Part shown: positions 27,302 through 35,628 of the stretch, in pieces | How positions within the stretch are numbered: position 1 is the stretch's first letter | How the letters are laid out: each line of letters begins with the position of its first letter | Origin: an uncultured Clostridia bacterium | GTDB lineage: Bacteria > Bacillota > Clostridia > Oscillospirales > Acutalibacteraceae | Assembly (NCBI GenBank): GCA_946407065.1 | Contig: CAMJMQ010000001.1 | Coordinates: forward strand, 1 to 64,000 | Length of the DNA: 64,000 nt | Reading direction: 5' to 3' | Notes under the pieces: model-generated | What the model saw: only the letters and a program-made list of their open reading frames with translations | The model's database searches: none | Told to the model about the DNA's origin: nothing | Program-made: the position numbers and the translations under genes

Positions 27302-28474
27302 ATGGTTATTATTAATACAAAATCTTCAAGCAAGAAGAAAGCTAGGGCATCATACGGTACAGGTTCTTTATTTTATAGCGAGTCTAAGAAAAAGTGGGTC
27401 GGCGAGGTAACCTTAATGATTAATGGTGAGCCGAAACGCAAACGCGTTTATGGTAAATCCAAAACTGAGGTTCGCCATAAAATGGATGAATTAAAAATGC
27501 AAGAATCCTATGGTGAGTTTGTGAAAAAGGATAATACCACATTAACGGAACTTGCACAGGAATTGATTGATGGTCAGCTCGCCCACAATAAAATAATTGA
27601 GGCAACTTATATGCGAAAGGCTGATACGCTAAAAAAATTGGAACCTATCGGATTTTTCAAAATCCAAGAGATAACAGAAAAAATTGTGGATGATTTCCTA
27701 TTGGAACAACTCGACTATTCGCAATCAATGATTAACAAAATGTTTCAATTACTGAATGCGACTTTTCGTGAAGCAATGAGGAAGAAAATCATTTCTGAAA
27801 ATCCAATGGAATATCTTCCAAAGCCTAAATCGCGAAAGCCAAAGGAAGAAGTCCGCGCATTAACTATTGAGGAACAACGCAAACTGATTGAAGCATTGAC
27901 TGAAAAGCCTACATTGTATGGTGAACAACTCTTGCTTTCCATGTTTACAGGTATGCGTATGGGCGAAATCAACGCCTTAGAGGTTAGTGATGTCAACGTG
28001 AAAAAGCGCACTATTTCAGTTCGCCAGACAATCACCAAAGACAAGTATGAAAATGCTATTATTGGCAAAACGACAAAGACATACGCGGGTATGCGCACTC
28101 TATATGTTAGCCAAGACATAATAGCCCTTTTAGTTAAATGTATTGGCACTAAAAAATCGGGTCTGATTTTTCTCCAGAAAGGCGAGCTTATTACGACAAC
28201 AAAAGTGAATAATAAGTTTTCGCGATTTGTTAAGACTCACGGAATTATCGACAAAGCTATAAAGGGAAAGGTCGATACCCATAGTTTGCGACATACTTTC
28301 GCGACCAGATGTATTGAGGGTGGTATGGATGCTTTTGCACTGATGAAGATTCTCGGACATAAAGACATCAACGTCACAATTAATACATACTGCTCCGCTT
28401 TTGATGAATACAAGCAAAAAAATATGGTGTTGGCAGAGGATTACATGGCAAAGCAAAATCTGCGAATTGCCTAA
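27302..28474 (+). CDS. int: tyrosine integrase of element B (Tn916-like)
   Basis: A 390-residue tyrosine recombinase. The N-terminal arm-binding part (GTGSLFYSESKKKWVGEVTL), a SAM-like core-binding domain (ELAQELIDGQ...FLLEQLDYSQSMINKMF) and the catalytic domain are present. Catalytic residues: Arg in FTGMRMGEINALE, the H-x-x-R in DTHSLRHTFATRCIEGG, His in LGHKDINVT and Tyr in NTYCSAF. It integrates and excises element B together with the small Xis. Start region GGAAAGGATG is crowded; an alternative start a few codons later is possible. An att-like repeat lies 60 bp after the stop. Confidence 0.93.
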   Translation: MVIINTKSSSKKKARASYGTGSLFYSESKKKWVGEVTLMINGEPKRKRVYGKSKTEVRHKMDELKMQESYGEFVKKDNTTLTELAQELIDGQLAHNKIIEATYMRKADTLKKLEPIGFFKIQEITEKIVDDFLLEQLDYSQSMINKMFQLLNATFREAMRKKIISENPMEYLPKPKSRKPKEEVRALTIEEQRKLIEALTEKPTLYGEQLLLSMFTGMRMGEINALEVSDVNVKKRTISVRQTITKDKYENAIIGKTTKTYAGMRTLYVSQDIIALLVKCIGTKKSGLIFLQKGELITTTKVNNKFSRFVKTHGIIDKAIKGKVDTHSLRHTFATRCIEGGMDAFALMKILGHKDINVTINTYCSAFDEYKQKNMVLAEDYMAKQNLRIA

Positions 28475-28535
28475 GAATACGACCAACATTACGACCCATG
28501 TATTGAAAACCCAGTATTTAAGCCGATGTGTATTG

Positions 28536-28548
28536 TCACTCGGACCAC
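28536..28548. repeat. att-like core copy 1
   Basis: TCACTCGGACCAC lies 62 bp after the integrase stop codon. The same 13-mer recurs at 49441-49453 and 55713-55725. It ends like an encoded tRNA 3' terminus (CACTCGG-A-CCA). The integrase-proximal location supports an attachment-site core for this integrase family. Confidence 0.4.
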
Positions 28549-28607
28549 AGTCAAACTGCTCGAAGGAATCTTTCTACAGATAAAGATGCTGGATGAGGTA
28601 CTGAATA

Positions 28608-29033
28608 GTGGACGTTCACGACAAAAAGACCCGAAGCTATAATATGTCCATGATAAAAGGCAAAAACACAAAACCGGAGGAACTGGTGAGGAAGTATCTG
28701 TTTTCACAGGGATTCAGATACCGGAAGAATGTCCGTACTCTGCCGGGGTCTCCGGATATTGTTTTACCAAAATATAAAACTGTGATTTTTGTCAATGGGT
28801 GTTTCTGGCACGGTCATAAGGGGTGCAGATATTTTGTCTGGCCTGAGAATAATGCTGATTTCTGGCGTGAAAAGATTACAACAAATATTCAACGTGACGC
28901 CAGAAAGATTGCTTTACTGGAACAAGCCGGATGGCGTGTTCTGGTTATATGGGAATGTGAGCTGAAAAAGGGGAAAGCAGAAACTGTATTGGCGAATTTG
29001 GCAATACAGATCATTTCAAATTATCATTATTGA
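28608..29033 (+). CDS. vsr: Vsr-type very short patch repair endonuclease
   Basis: A 141-residue Vsr protein: KTRSYNMSMIKGKNTKPEEL, then FRYRKNVRTLPGSPDIVLPK (catalytic Asp), TVIFVNGCFWHGHKGCRYF (metal-site His and Cys residues) and the terminal WRVLVIWECEL. Vsr nicks next to T:G mismatches that arise from deamination of 5-methylcytosine. No cytosine methyltransferase is in the window, so it is an orphan. In many genomes Vsr-like nucleases are in defence islands. GTG start with GATGAGG upstream. Confidence 0.92.
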   Translation: MDVHDKKTRSYNMSMIKGKNTKPEELVRKYLFSQGFRYRKNVRTLPGSPDIVLPKYKTVIFVNGCFWHGHKGCRYFVWPENNADFWREKITTNIQRDARKIALLEQAGWRVLVIWECELKKGKAETVLANLAIQIISNYHY

Positions 29034-29071
29034 ATTACAAGTATAGGATTATGAAATAGGGAGAAATCCAT

Positions 29072-31432
29072 ATGAATACTTTAATTGAATGGCCGGGAAA
29101 AGCAGAAGACATCACAATCTCATACTATGCCGATTTATCCCCAGAACGACTCTTACCTGGTACAACTATCGGTTCGGGAGAAAGCAGCAAACAAATTGTA
29201 ATCCCTAGCGAAAGAAGCGGTGAATATCGAGAAATCACAGAGACGATATTTGAGAACTCTGTAAAGAAAGCAGATAAGATGGATTATCTGATAGCTATAG
29301 CCTGCGGATCGATTGCCGGATTGATTGATGTTTTTTACATCGGTGAGTTTTCTTTGGAAAGAGCACGTGGATGGGGCTCAAAAAAGGTCGACACATTTGT
29401 GATGAAGGTTGCTCATATGGTCGGCTATAAAGGCGATGACCTTTCCGACGCGATTCGTTTTTTAGAGAAAAAGTTTCCGATTGCGGCTGATAAAAACACT
29501 CCTGAATTTGGTGGAGGGAGACAGCATCACCTGAGAGATTTTTCTCATCACTTCAGTATCGGGGGACTGCTGTGTTCACTTTTTACCCAGTTTTCAGGTA
29601 TGGTTATCGGAACCGATACAGAGGGAAGAATCCAAATTGTTTCGGTAAAAGAAGACGCGTTGATCGGAAAAGACTTTCCCCAAAAACTGCTGTTCGGTAT
29701 AGTACAATGGTTTTTCCATATGGTCAGTGATATGGCCGGTTCAAGCTTCACTGCCGGTAAAGGAACAGGTATTCCCGGAGCGATTGTTGCTCTGATAAAA
29801 AAGCTCTCGGCGCTCCCCTGCTTCAGAGAAAAAAAGATAGGAGAAACCGAATTTCACACTTGGGTTTCAAAACTGTTTAACGGCACTATGTTAGCTAAGC
29901 GTGATAAAAACGGCAAGATAACGGAAGCGATGCCGTTTGATCTACGAACAGAGATAGGTATATTACATGAAGTCGGAAGGCAATCTATCCCTGTTTTAAT
30001 CAACGAATGTTTGGTAAGAGGGATATACTTTGTGCGCAGGTTGTATCTCGCTATTAAGGAAACAGAGATCCATTCTATCAGTGATCTGAAAAAGATAGAC
30101 AGCTCTGAGCTTTTACCGTTCAACAATCGAATCATCAGGCGAATGATAACTGTGTCAAGCGGTGTATTTATTGCGATTGATACATCAGACGCAGCCGTTC
30201 GCGCTGTGATCAAGAACGGTGGGATCAACAAAGGCTTTGCTAAGGATTTTATCGTCCGAATCAATATTGTCGGGATCGGTCGATTTGCGGTTGCCTGTGT
30301 AGCGGATGCACGACTGATTACAGAAGATATCATGACCGCTAAAGAGCAGAGAGACAAGACTGAAAAAGAGTGTGAAAAAGTAATCTCTGATTTTGATTGT
30401 CTTTCGCTTGATTATGAACAAACCCAAATCCTGTTATCGATCGAACAGTTGATTGTTTCTGACGATATTCAGACTACAAAAGACGACGAGATAAAAAAGC
30501 GGAAGTCACAGTGGAATGAAGAATGGAAACAACAGTGGAAATCGGAGTTAAGGTTGACAGAAGATGGCTATAACGAATACTTTTTGTCGGAGCAGGATAT
30601 TGCGGAATACCTTGACAGTAGAGAAAATGATTCATGGAAACAACTGATAGCCATGGAAGCGGCGCTGTTCAAGCCGTATTATCCGCTGAGTGAAACACAA
30701 GAGAAAAAAGAGCTATCAAAGCTAAAATCCAAAAGCAAGTATCTAACCGAGAGATTTGTTACAATCCAGAACTCCATTCATAAAGAAGATATCAAGGCAT
30801 TGATGGGAGCTTTTAAGCAGTCTTCTATGACAATAACCGGTACAACACAAAAATTGGTTATCGGTGCAGTCGGGACTACTGTTTTAGCCGCAGTAAGCGG
30901 AGGGCTGGCATATTTCTTTGCGCCTGCGATAGCAACTGCCATTGTCGGAGAGAGCGCAGGCGGTTTATATGGAGCAGCCTTGACCAGTTACAGCTTGGCT
31001 GCTATAGGCGGAGGTTCTTTAGCAGCAGGCGGGCTCGGCATGGCAGGCGGTACCGCGATTATTACAGGCGGAGGAGCCATTCTCGGCGCTCTCAGCGGTA
31101 CCGGAGCATCTGCTATCAGCACGATGACTGCAATCTCTAACGATAGTTTGGTATTGCTCGAGTGTTGTAAGCTTTTGTCGTTCAGTAAGGAAATCCTTAT
31201 CAAACGATATAACAATTATTTCGCAGTTGCTAATATTCAGGCAATGTTGGAAGAGCGTATAAGAACACTAAAAAACCAAATCGAGTCATTTGATGATAGT
31301 TCAAATACCGACAAAGAGAAAAACGATAAGGAAACAAAAAACAAGAAAAGCGCCGTTCAAAAAAGCCTGAAATATCTTGATCGTTGTAATAAATCGTTGC
31401 GTAAACTAATGCAGACAAAAAGTGAGAAATAA
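29072..31432 (+). CDS. large membrane-associated protein of unknown function
   Basis: 786 residues, no recognised family. Visible features: an N-terminal domain with hydrophobic helix DYLIAIACGSIAGLIDVFYI; a His-rich block GGGRQHHLRDFSHHFSIGGL followed by CSLFTQFSG and later WFFHMVSDMAGSS, which could bind metal; long charged helices in the middle (470-580); and a Gly/Ala-rich hydrophobic segment at about 610-690 (AAIGGGSLAAGGLGMAGGTA), like glycine-zipper membrane segments. The C-terminus is a charged coiled coil. It is 38 bp after vsr, co-directional. A membrane-perturbing or phage-defence effector role is speculative. ATG follows AGGGAG. Confidence 0.6.
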   Translation: MNTLIEWPGKAEDITISYYADLSPERLLPGTTIGSGESSKQIVIPSERSGEYREITETIFENSVKKADKMDYLIAIACGSIAGLIDVFYIGEFSLERARGWGSKKVDTFVMKVAHMVGYKGDDLSDAIRFLEKKFPIAADKNTPEFGGGRQHHLRDFSHHFSIGGLLCSLFTQFSGMVIGTDTEGRIQIVSVKEDALIGKDFPQKLLFGIVQWFFHMVSDMAGSSFTAGKGTGIPGAIVALIKKLSALPCFREKKIGETEFHTWVSKLFNGTMLAKRDKNGKITEAMPFDLRTEIGILHEVGRQSIPVLINECLVRGIYFVRRLYLAIKETEIHSISDLKKIDSSELLPFNNRIIRRMITVSSGVFIAIDTSDAAVRAVIKNGGINKGFAKDFIVRINIVGIGRFAVACVADARLITEDIMTAKEQRDKTEKECEKVISDFDCLSLDYEQTQILLSIEQLIVSDDIQTTKDDEIKKRKSQWNEEWKQQWKSELRLTEDGYNEYFLSEQDIAEYLDSRENDSWKQLIAMEAALFKPYYPLSETQEKKELSKLKSKSKYLTERFVTIQNSIHKEDIKALMGAFKQSSMTITGTTQKLVIGAVGTTVLAAVSGGLAYFFAPAIATAIVGESAGGLYGAALTSYSLAAIGGGSLAAGGLGMAGGTAIITGGGAILGALSGTGASAISTMTAISNDSLVLLECCKLLSFSKEILIKRYNNYFAVANIQAMLEERIRTLKNQIESFDDSSNTDKEKNDKETKNKKSAVQKSLKYLDRCNKSLRKLMQTKSEK

Positions 31433-31467
31433 GCAGTTTGCTTAATGTATGAATGAGAGGATTTTAT

Positions 31468-31878
31468 TTGACCGAAGTAGTAGCGGCGCTGATATGGGAT
31501 GGGGATCGGTTCCTGATCTGTCAGCGGCCGGAGCATAAGGCTCGCGGATTATTATGGGAATATGTCGGCGGCAAGGTCGAAGAGGGAGAAACAAAGGAAG
31601 AAGCTCTCATTCGGGAGTGCCGGGAAGAGTTGGGAGTGACTATCACCGTAGGAGATGTTTTTATGGATGTGGTACATGAGTACCCCGACATCACAGTTCA
31701 CCTCACGCTGTTTCACGGCAAGATCACCGAGGGTACGATCCGGCTCTTGGAGCATAACGCTGTCGCATGGATCACACCCGACGAGATCCCGAACTACTCT
31801 TTCTGCCCTGCAGATAAGGATATCAACGAGAGAATCCAAGCTGAAAATTTCGTGCAGATGGCAGGTGAATCAAAATGA
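31468..31878 (+). CDS. Nudix hydrolase (MutT/CTP pyrophosphohydrolase-like)
   Basis: About 136 residues. The Nudix box is complete: GGKVEEGETKEEALIRECRE then ELGVTI. The N-terminal VVAALIWDGDRFLICQRPEH and end VAWITPDEIPNYSFCPADKD are typical of MutT-like enzymes that clean oxidised or non-canonical nucleotides. I prefer the TTG at 31468, seven bases after GAGAGG, over the ATG at 31453 that overlaps the Shine-Dalgarno. It overlaps yaaA by 4 nt, indicating an oxidative-damage operon. Confidence 0.9.
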   Translation: MTEVVAALIWDGDRFLICQRPEHKARGLLWEYVGGKVEEGETKEEALIRECREELGVTITVGDVFMDVVHEYPDITVHLTLFHGKITEGTIRLLEHNAVAWITPDEIPNYSFCPADKDINERIQAENFVQMAGESK

Positions 31879-32645
31879 GGATCATCATCTCTCCCGCAAA
31901 GCAGATGCGTGTCGACACCGATACGCTCGCGTGTCCGGATTTGCCCGTCTTTCTTGAGAAAGCCACCGTTCTCAAAGACTATCTGAACAGCTTGTCTTAT
32001 GACGAGCAGAAAAAACTCTGGGCGTGTAACGATAAAATCGCAAGTGAGAATCATGAGCGATTCGCGCATATGGATCTGCATAAGAATCTCACGCCGGCGC
32101 TGCTCGCTTACGATGGAATCCAGTACACCTACATGGCGCCGTCGGTATTTGAGGACGCGTACTTCGATTACGTGCAGGAGCACCTGTGTATACTGTCGGG
32201 CTTTTACGGAGTGCTGAAGCCGCTGGACGGAGTGACTCCCTATCGTTTGGAAATGCAGGCAAAAGCATCGGTTAACGGCTTTAAAAATCTTTATGATTTC
32301 TGGGGCGATTCTTTGTATCGTGAGGTGCTTTCAGAGGACAGGGTCATTATCAACCTTGCGTCAAAAGAGTATTCGAAATGTATCGAAAAATATTTGCAGC
32401 CACAGGATACATACATCACCGTCGTGTTCGGCGAGCTGAGCCATGACAAGGTTGTGACCAAGGGCGTATATGCAAAGATGGCACGCGGCGAAATGGTGCG
32501 GTTTATGGCAGAGATCGGCGCGCAGCATCCCGAACAGATCAAAGACTTTGATCGAGGCTATCGGTTCGATGAAAAGCGCTCAACGGATTCGGAGTTTGTC
32601 TTTATCCGTAACGTGGACAAATCACACACTGAGGAAAGAACATGA
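31875..32645 (+). CDS. yaaA: YaaA family peroxide stress protein
   Basis: A 256-residue DUF328 protein. It has MRIIISPAKQMRVDTDTLAC, LYDGIQYTYM-like AYDGIQYTYMAPSVF, LSGFYGVLKPLDGVTPYRLE and FWGDSL, all hallmarks of YaaA. In Escherichia coli YaaA limits free iron during peroxide stress and binds DNA. Here it is translationally coupled to a Nudix hydrolase, which fits a common role in oxidative damage control. Length is as usual. Confidence 0.93.
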   Translation: MRIIISPAKQMRVDTDTLACPDLPVFLEKATVLKDYLNSLSYDEQKKLWACNDKIASENHERFAHMDLHKNLTPALLAYDGIQYTYMAPSVFEDAYFDYVQEHLCILSGFYGVLKPLDGVTPYRLEMQAKASVNGFKNLYDFWGDSLYREVLSEDRVIINLASKEYSKCIEKYLQPQDTYITVVFGELSHDKVVTKGVYAKMARGEMVRFMAEIGAQHPEQIKDFDRGYRFDEKRSTDSEFVFIRNVDKSHTEERT

Positions 32646-32649
32646 AACC

Positions 32650-33672
32650 ATGCTTTCCGAGATTGTTCTTAGGTTAGAAAGAGCTGATAACGGAGCGAGC
32701 AAAATGACATTTTCAGAAGCGCTGAAAAGCGGTAATATAGAAAACATCAGAAGATTCCCGAAGCCGGATGTGCACAATCATTTTGTGCTCGGCGGGAGCA
32801 GGGATTATATTTTCCATAAAACTGGAGTTGAAATCAAGCCGATCACAAAACCGCTGAATTCCATGAACGAGATGGATGCTTGGAGCAGCCAATATATAGG
32901 GAATCGCTTCAATAATTCAGAAGGACGCAAACTGTTGATAGAAGCAGCCTTTGCACAGGCAAAATCGGACGGTGTTACCGTTCTGGAGATCGGCGAGGAC
33001 GTTTGGGGACTGAGCGAGTTTTTCAACAATGATATCGGAGAATTGATCGCGGCTTTTCAAGAGGCGAATGAAATGATCTCGCCTGAGATCGAACTGCGCC
33101 TGCAGATCGGCTTGTCGCGTCATTGTCCCGTCGATTATCTGGAGAACTGTCTGAAACACTTTTGGGGACATAAGGAGTTTTATTCGATCGATCTATACGG
33201 CGATGAGCTGGCGCAGCCGATCGAAAACTTCATCCCGATATACAGGAAAGCCGAGGAAAACGGCTTAGTGCTGAAGGCGCACGTTGGCGAATGGGGCACG
33301 GCACAGGATATCTTGACAGCTGTCAAAACCCTGCACCTCGACGAAGTGCAGCACGGCATTGCCGCTGTTCAAGATGAAAAAGCGATCGACTTTCTCATCA
33401 AAAACAAGATCAGGCTGAACATCACACCTTCGAGCAATGTCCTATTGGGGCGTGTTCCCGATATGGCGCACCACCCGATCGCCGAACTGTACCGTAAAGG
33501 TGTGAACGTCACGATCAACTCCGACGATGTGCTGATCTTCGATTCCGATGTTTCAAAAGAGTATTTGCGTTTGTATCAGTCGGGCTGCCTGACAGCGGAT
33601 GAGCTGGACGATATCAGAATGAATGGATTGAGGGATCAAAATGAATGTTCAAATCAAAAAAGCCTACGCTGA
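32650..33672 (+). CDS. adenosine deaminase-like amidohydrolase
   Basis: About 340 residues, metal-dependent deaminase fold. Zinc ligands: H-x-H in PKPDVHNHFVLGGSRDYIF, His in VLKAHVGEWGTAQDI (with catalytic Glu), His in DEVQHGIAAVQDEKAIDFLI and Asp in VNVTINSDDVLIFDSDVSKE. It probably deaminates adenosine or a related purine. ATG 32650 is in frame after the yaaA stop with GAGGAAAG upstream; ATG 32704, with GGAG at good spacing, is an alternative. Its end overlaps the AAC(6') gene by 32 bp. It could also act on modified nucleosides. Confidence 0.85.
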   Translation: MLSEIVLRLERADNGASKMTFSEALKSGNIENIRRFPKPDVHNHFVLGGSRDYIFHKTGVEIKPITKPLNSMNEMDAWSSQYIGNRFNNSEGRKLLIEAAFAQAKSDGVTVLEIGEDVWGLSEFFNNDIGELIAAFQEANEMISPEIELRLQIGLSRHCPVDYLENCLKHFWGHKEFYSIDLYGDELAQPIENFIPIYRKAEENGLVLKAHVGEWGTAQDILTAVKTLHLDEVQHGIAAVQDEKAIDFLIKNKIRLNITPSSNVLLGRVPDMAHHPIAELYRKGVNVTINSDDVLIFDSDVSKEYLRLYQSGCLTADELDDIRMNGLRDQNECSNQKSLR

Positions 33673-34084
33673 AAGCTCGGAAGCTATCGCGATAATGGCA
33701 GTAAAGATGTGGACGAGCCATACGGTTGAAGAATTGGCGGAAGGTTTTGCTAAAGCCGTCAACGATCCCGACAGTGCGGTGTTTATTATGACGGACGACA
33801 ACAAAGCTGTAGGATTCGCTCAGTGCGGACTGCGACATGATTATGTCGAAGGAACCCAAAGCAGTCCGGTCGGTTATCTTGAAGGGATCTTTGTGGAGGA
33901 ACCTTACCGAAAGCAGGGCTGTGCCAAACAGCTTTTGGCTCGCTGTGAAGAATGGGCGCGGGGGAAAGGCTGTTCGGAGTTCGGGAGCGACTGCGAGATT
34001 AATAACGAGATCAGCCGACAGTTCCATCTTGGAGCAGGCTTCCGGGAAGCGAACAGGATCATCTGCTTTACGAAGAATTTGTAA
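33641..34084 (+). CDS. AAC(6')-I-type aminoglycoside acetyltransferase
   Basis: A 147-residue GNAT closely resembling the short AAC(6')-I enzymes of the AAC(6')-Ih/-Ij group. VEGTQSSPVGYLEGIFVEEP, YRKQGCAKQLLARCEEWARG, KGCSEFGSDCEINNEISRQF and the terminal LGAGFREANRIICFTKN correspond block by block to that group. It would acetylate the 6'-amino group of kanamycin- or tobramycin-type drugs. It is a GC-rich gene in keeping with its neighbours, so likely an old resident rather than a recent cassette. It overlaps the deaminase gene. Confidence 0.85.
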   Translation: MNVQIKKAYAESSEAIAIMAVKMWTSHTVEELAEGFAKAVNDPDSAVFIMTDDNKAVGFAQCGLRHDYVEGTQSSPVGYLEGIFVEEPYRKQGCAKQLLARCEEWARGKGCSEFGSDCEINNEISRQFHLGAGFREANRIICFTKNL

Positions 34085-34099
34085 ATAGAAGGAACTTCC

Positions 34100-34234
34100 A
34101 TGAATTATCCGTATGAAAACGAAGTCCGTGAGCGCCGGGGCAATACCACGGCTTACCGAGAGAGCGGGCAGCGTGCGGTAAATGAGTACATCAGCAAGTG
34201 CATCAAGAATGATTGCAGCCGGGCGAGTGAATAA
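34100..34234 (+). pseudogene. remnant of a TipAS-type regulator domain
   Basis: A 44-codon frame (MNYPYENEVRERRGNTTAYR then ESGQRAVNEYISKCIKN). The first part matches the E-x-x-x-R-W-G-x-T-x-A-Y-x-x-S pattern found in the antibiotic-binding TipAS domain of MerR regulators; the rest does not continue properly. I read it as a decayed fragment, though a small expressed protein cannot be excluded, as GGAAC precedes the ATG. Confidence 0.4.
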
Positions 34235-34259
34235 TGATTGTATTTGAGGAGGGTTCGGT

Positions 34260-34796
34260 ATGTCACGCTTTGTAGTATTCGACGTAGAAACGCCGAACCG
34301 GTATAACAATCGAATGAGCGCCATCGGTATCGCCGTGATCGAGGATGGGGTGATTGTCAACGAGTATTACTCCCTTGTCGATCCGGAACAGCCCTTCGAC
34401 TATTTCAATACGCGCCTCACCGGTATCAGCGAAGAAACGGTCATGGGCGCGCCGACCTTCCCGGAGCTTTGGGAGAGGATCGAGCCGATGTTCTCAAGCG
34501 GTCTGCTCGTGGCGCACAATGCCGTATTCGATATGGGTGTGCTGAAGAAGTGCCTGCGCGATTACGAAATCGACTGGCGACCGTATGTGCGCTACATCTG
34601 CACGGTGCAGATGGGCAGACGGCTGCTCCCCGGCATGAGTCACAAGCTCAACGATATGTGTGACCATTACGGCATCTCTCTCTGCCACCATCAGGCTGAC
34701 AGCGACAGCCATGCCTGCGCCGAGATCCTGTTGCACTATTTAGACGAGGGAGCCGACGTCAGGCAATACATAAGGACTTGCTCACTGAACAAGTGA
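34260..34796 (+). CDS. DEDDh 3'-5' exonuclease (DnaQ-like)
   Basis: A 178-residue exonuclease. Exo I: FVVFDVETPNRYNNRMSAIG (D-x-E); Exo II: LLVAHNAVFDMGVLKKCLRD; Exo III: CHHQADSDSHACAEILLHYL (H-x5-D). Stand-alone epsilon-like exonucleases of this size are common in Firmicutes and act in proofreading, RNA or DNA degradation. Start ATG follows GGAGGG. Terminator-like structures follow. Confidence 0.9.
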   Translation: MSRFVVFDVETPNRYNNRMSAIGIAVIEDGVIVNEYYSLVDPEQPFDYFNTRLTGISEETVMGAPTFPELWERIEPMFSSGLLVAHNAVFDMGVLKKCLRDYEIDWRPYVRYICTVQMGRRLLPGMSHKLNDMCDHYGISLCHHQADSDSHACAEILLHYLDEGADVRQYIRTCSLNK

Positions 34797-34825
34797 TAGA
34801 TAACACGCAATATTTGCGTAAATAA

Positions 34826-34983
34826 CTCCGACTGATATGCGATAGCATCGTATTTTAGCCGGAGTTTCAATACTCGAACATCTGTATTTGGAGAATAATG
34901 TGCTATTTTATTATGTTGCGCATACAGTAAAATCCGAGCAAGAGAAAAGGATCTGTTTTCATGATGAAAACAGGTCCTTTTTT
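34826..34983 (+). terminator. terminators after the exonuclease gene
   Basis: AACTCCG and CGGAGTTT enclose a long hairpin at 34826-34868. A clear terminator AAAGGATCTGTTTTC-ATGAT-GAAAACAGGTCCTTTTTT follows at 34946-34983. The next 450 bp have no gene but contain inverted repeats: ACGCCCGA...TCGGGCGT at about 35070-35119 and GGCAGGC-TGGC-GCCTGCC at about 35327. The left end of element C probably lies in this stretch. Confidence 0.65.
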
Positions 34984-35454
34984 GTTACCCGGAAACGACA
35001 AAATTGAAGATTGAGGCAAGGCAGGGGAAGTATCGCCCTGCCCTTGAGCGGTGCCTTAGAGCGAAGAAAAACGCCCGAAATCTACCCGAGAACGCACAGT
35101 TCAGGGAGGTCTCGGGCGTTTCTGCGTTTCAGGGTTAGGCATCCGATGCGATATCCAAACACGGTTTTGACGGGCTGATTTCCGCCTGCCCTTTGTTAAA
35201 ATCCGCGCAAACCCGTCAAGGGTTTGCTGTGGTTTTGCCTCGGTCAGACAAAAATCTGTTCCGTCAAAACTCCGAAGGACTGGAAATGAGCAAGATTTCG
35301 AGAAAAATTCGGTGCAGAAAGAGCAGGCAGGCTGGCGCCTGCCAAAATTGATAAGCCGAATTTTGCCGAAATATTGCCATTTGCAGCGTGTTCGGATATT
35401 GTATCGGATGCCCTGCCGACCGCAAGGTCGAGCAACATGAAGGAGGTGGCAAAT

Positions 35455-35628
35455 ATGCCGCGTATGCCAAAGTATCTCAAGAATGACTGGGCAATCTTTC
35501 TTGACGACAGAGGCCGCAGAGCCTACAACAAGCTGTGCCGCAGATGCGAGCACAACTGCAAGCAGAGCTTTCGCGCCACAATCATCCAATGCCCGGACTA
35601 TCTATCCAAAAGGAGGAAAAAATCATGA
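35455..35628 (+). CDS. small cysteine-rich protein
   Basis: A 57-residue basic protein starting at ATG 35455 with GGAGG eight bases upstream. It contains LCRRCEHNCKQSFRATIIQC, a four-Cys pattern (C-x2-C-x3-C-x11-C) suggesting a zinc knuckle. It overlaps the RepA start by 4 nt, so they are translated together. A DNA- or RNA-binding helper of RepA is a reasonable guess. Confidence 0.65.
   Translation: MPRMPKYLKNDWAIFLDDRGRRAYNKLCRRCEHNCKQSFRATIIQCPDYLSKRRKKS

Noticed and set aside
35101..35589. A 162-codon minus-strand frame before the small Cys-rich gene
   Set aside because: It runs antisense through the coding Cys-rich gene and non-coding inverted repeats and has no ribosome site.
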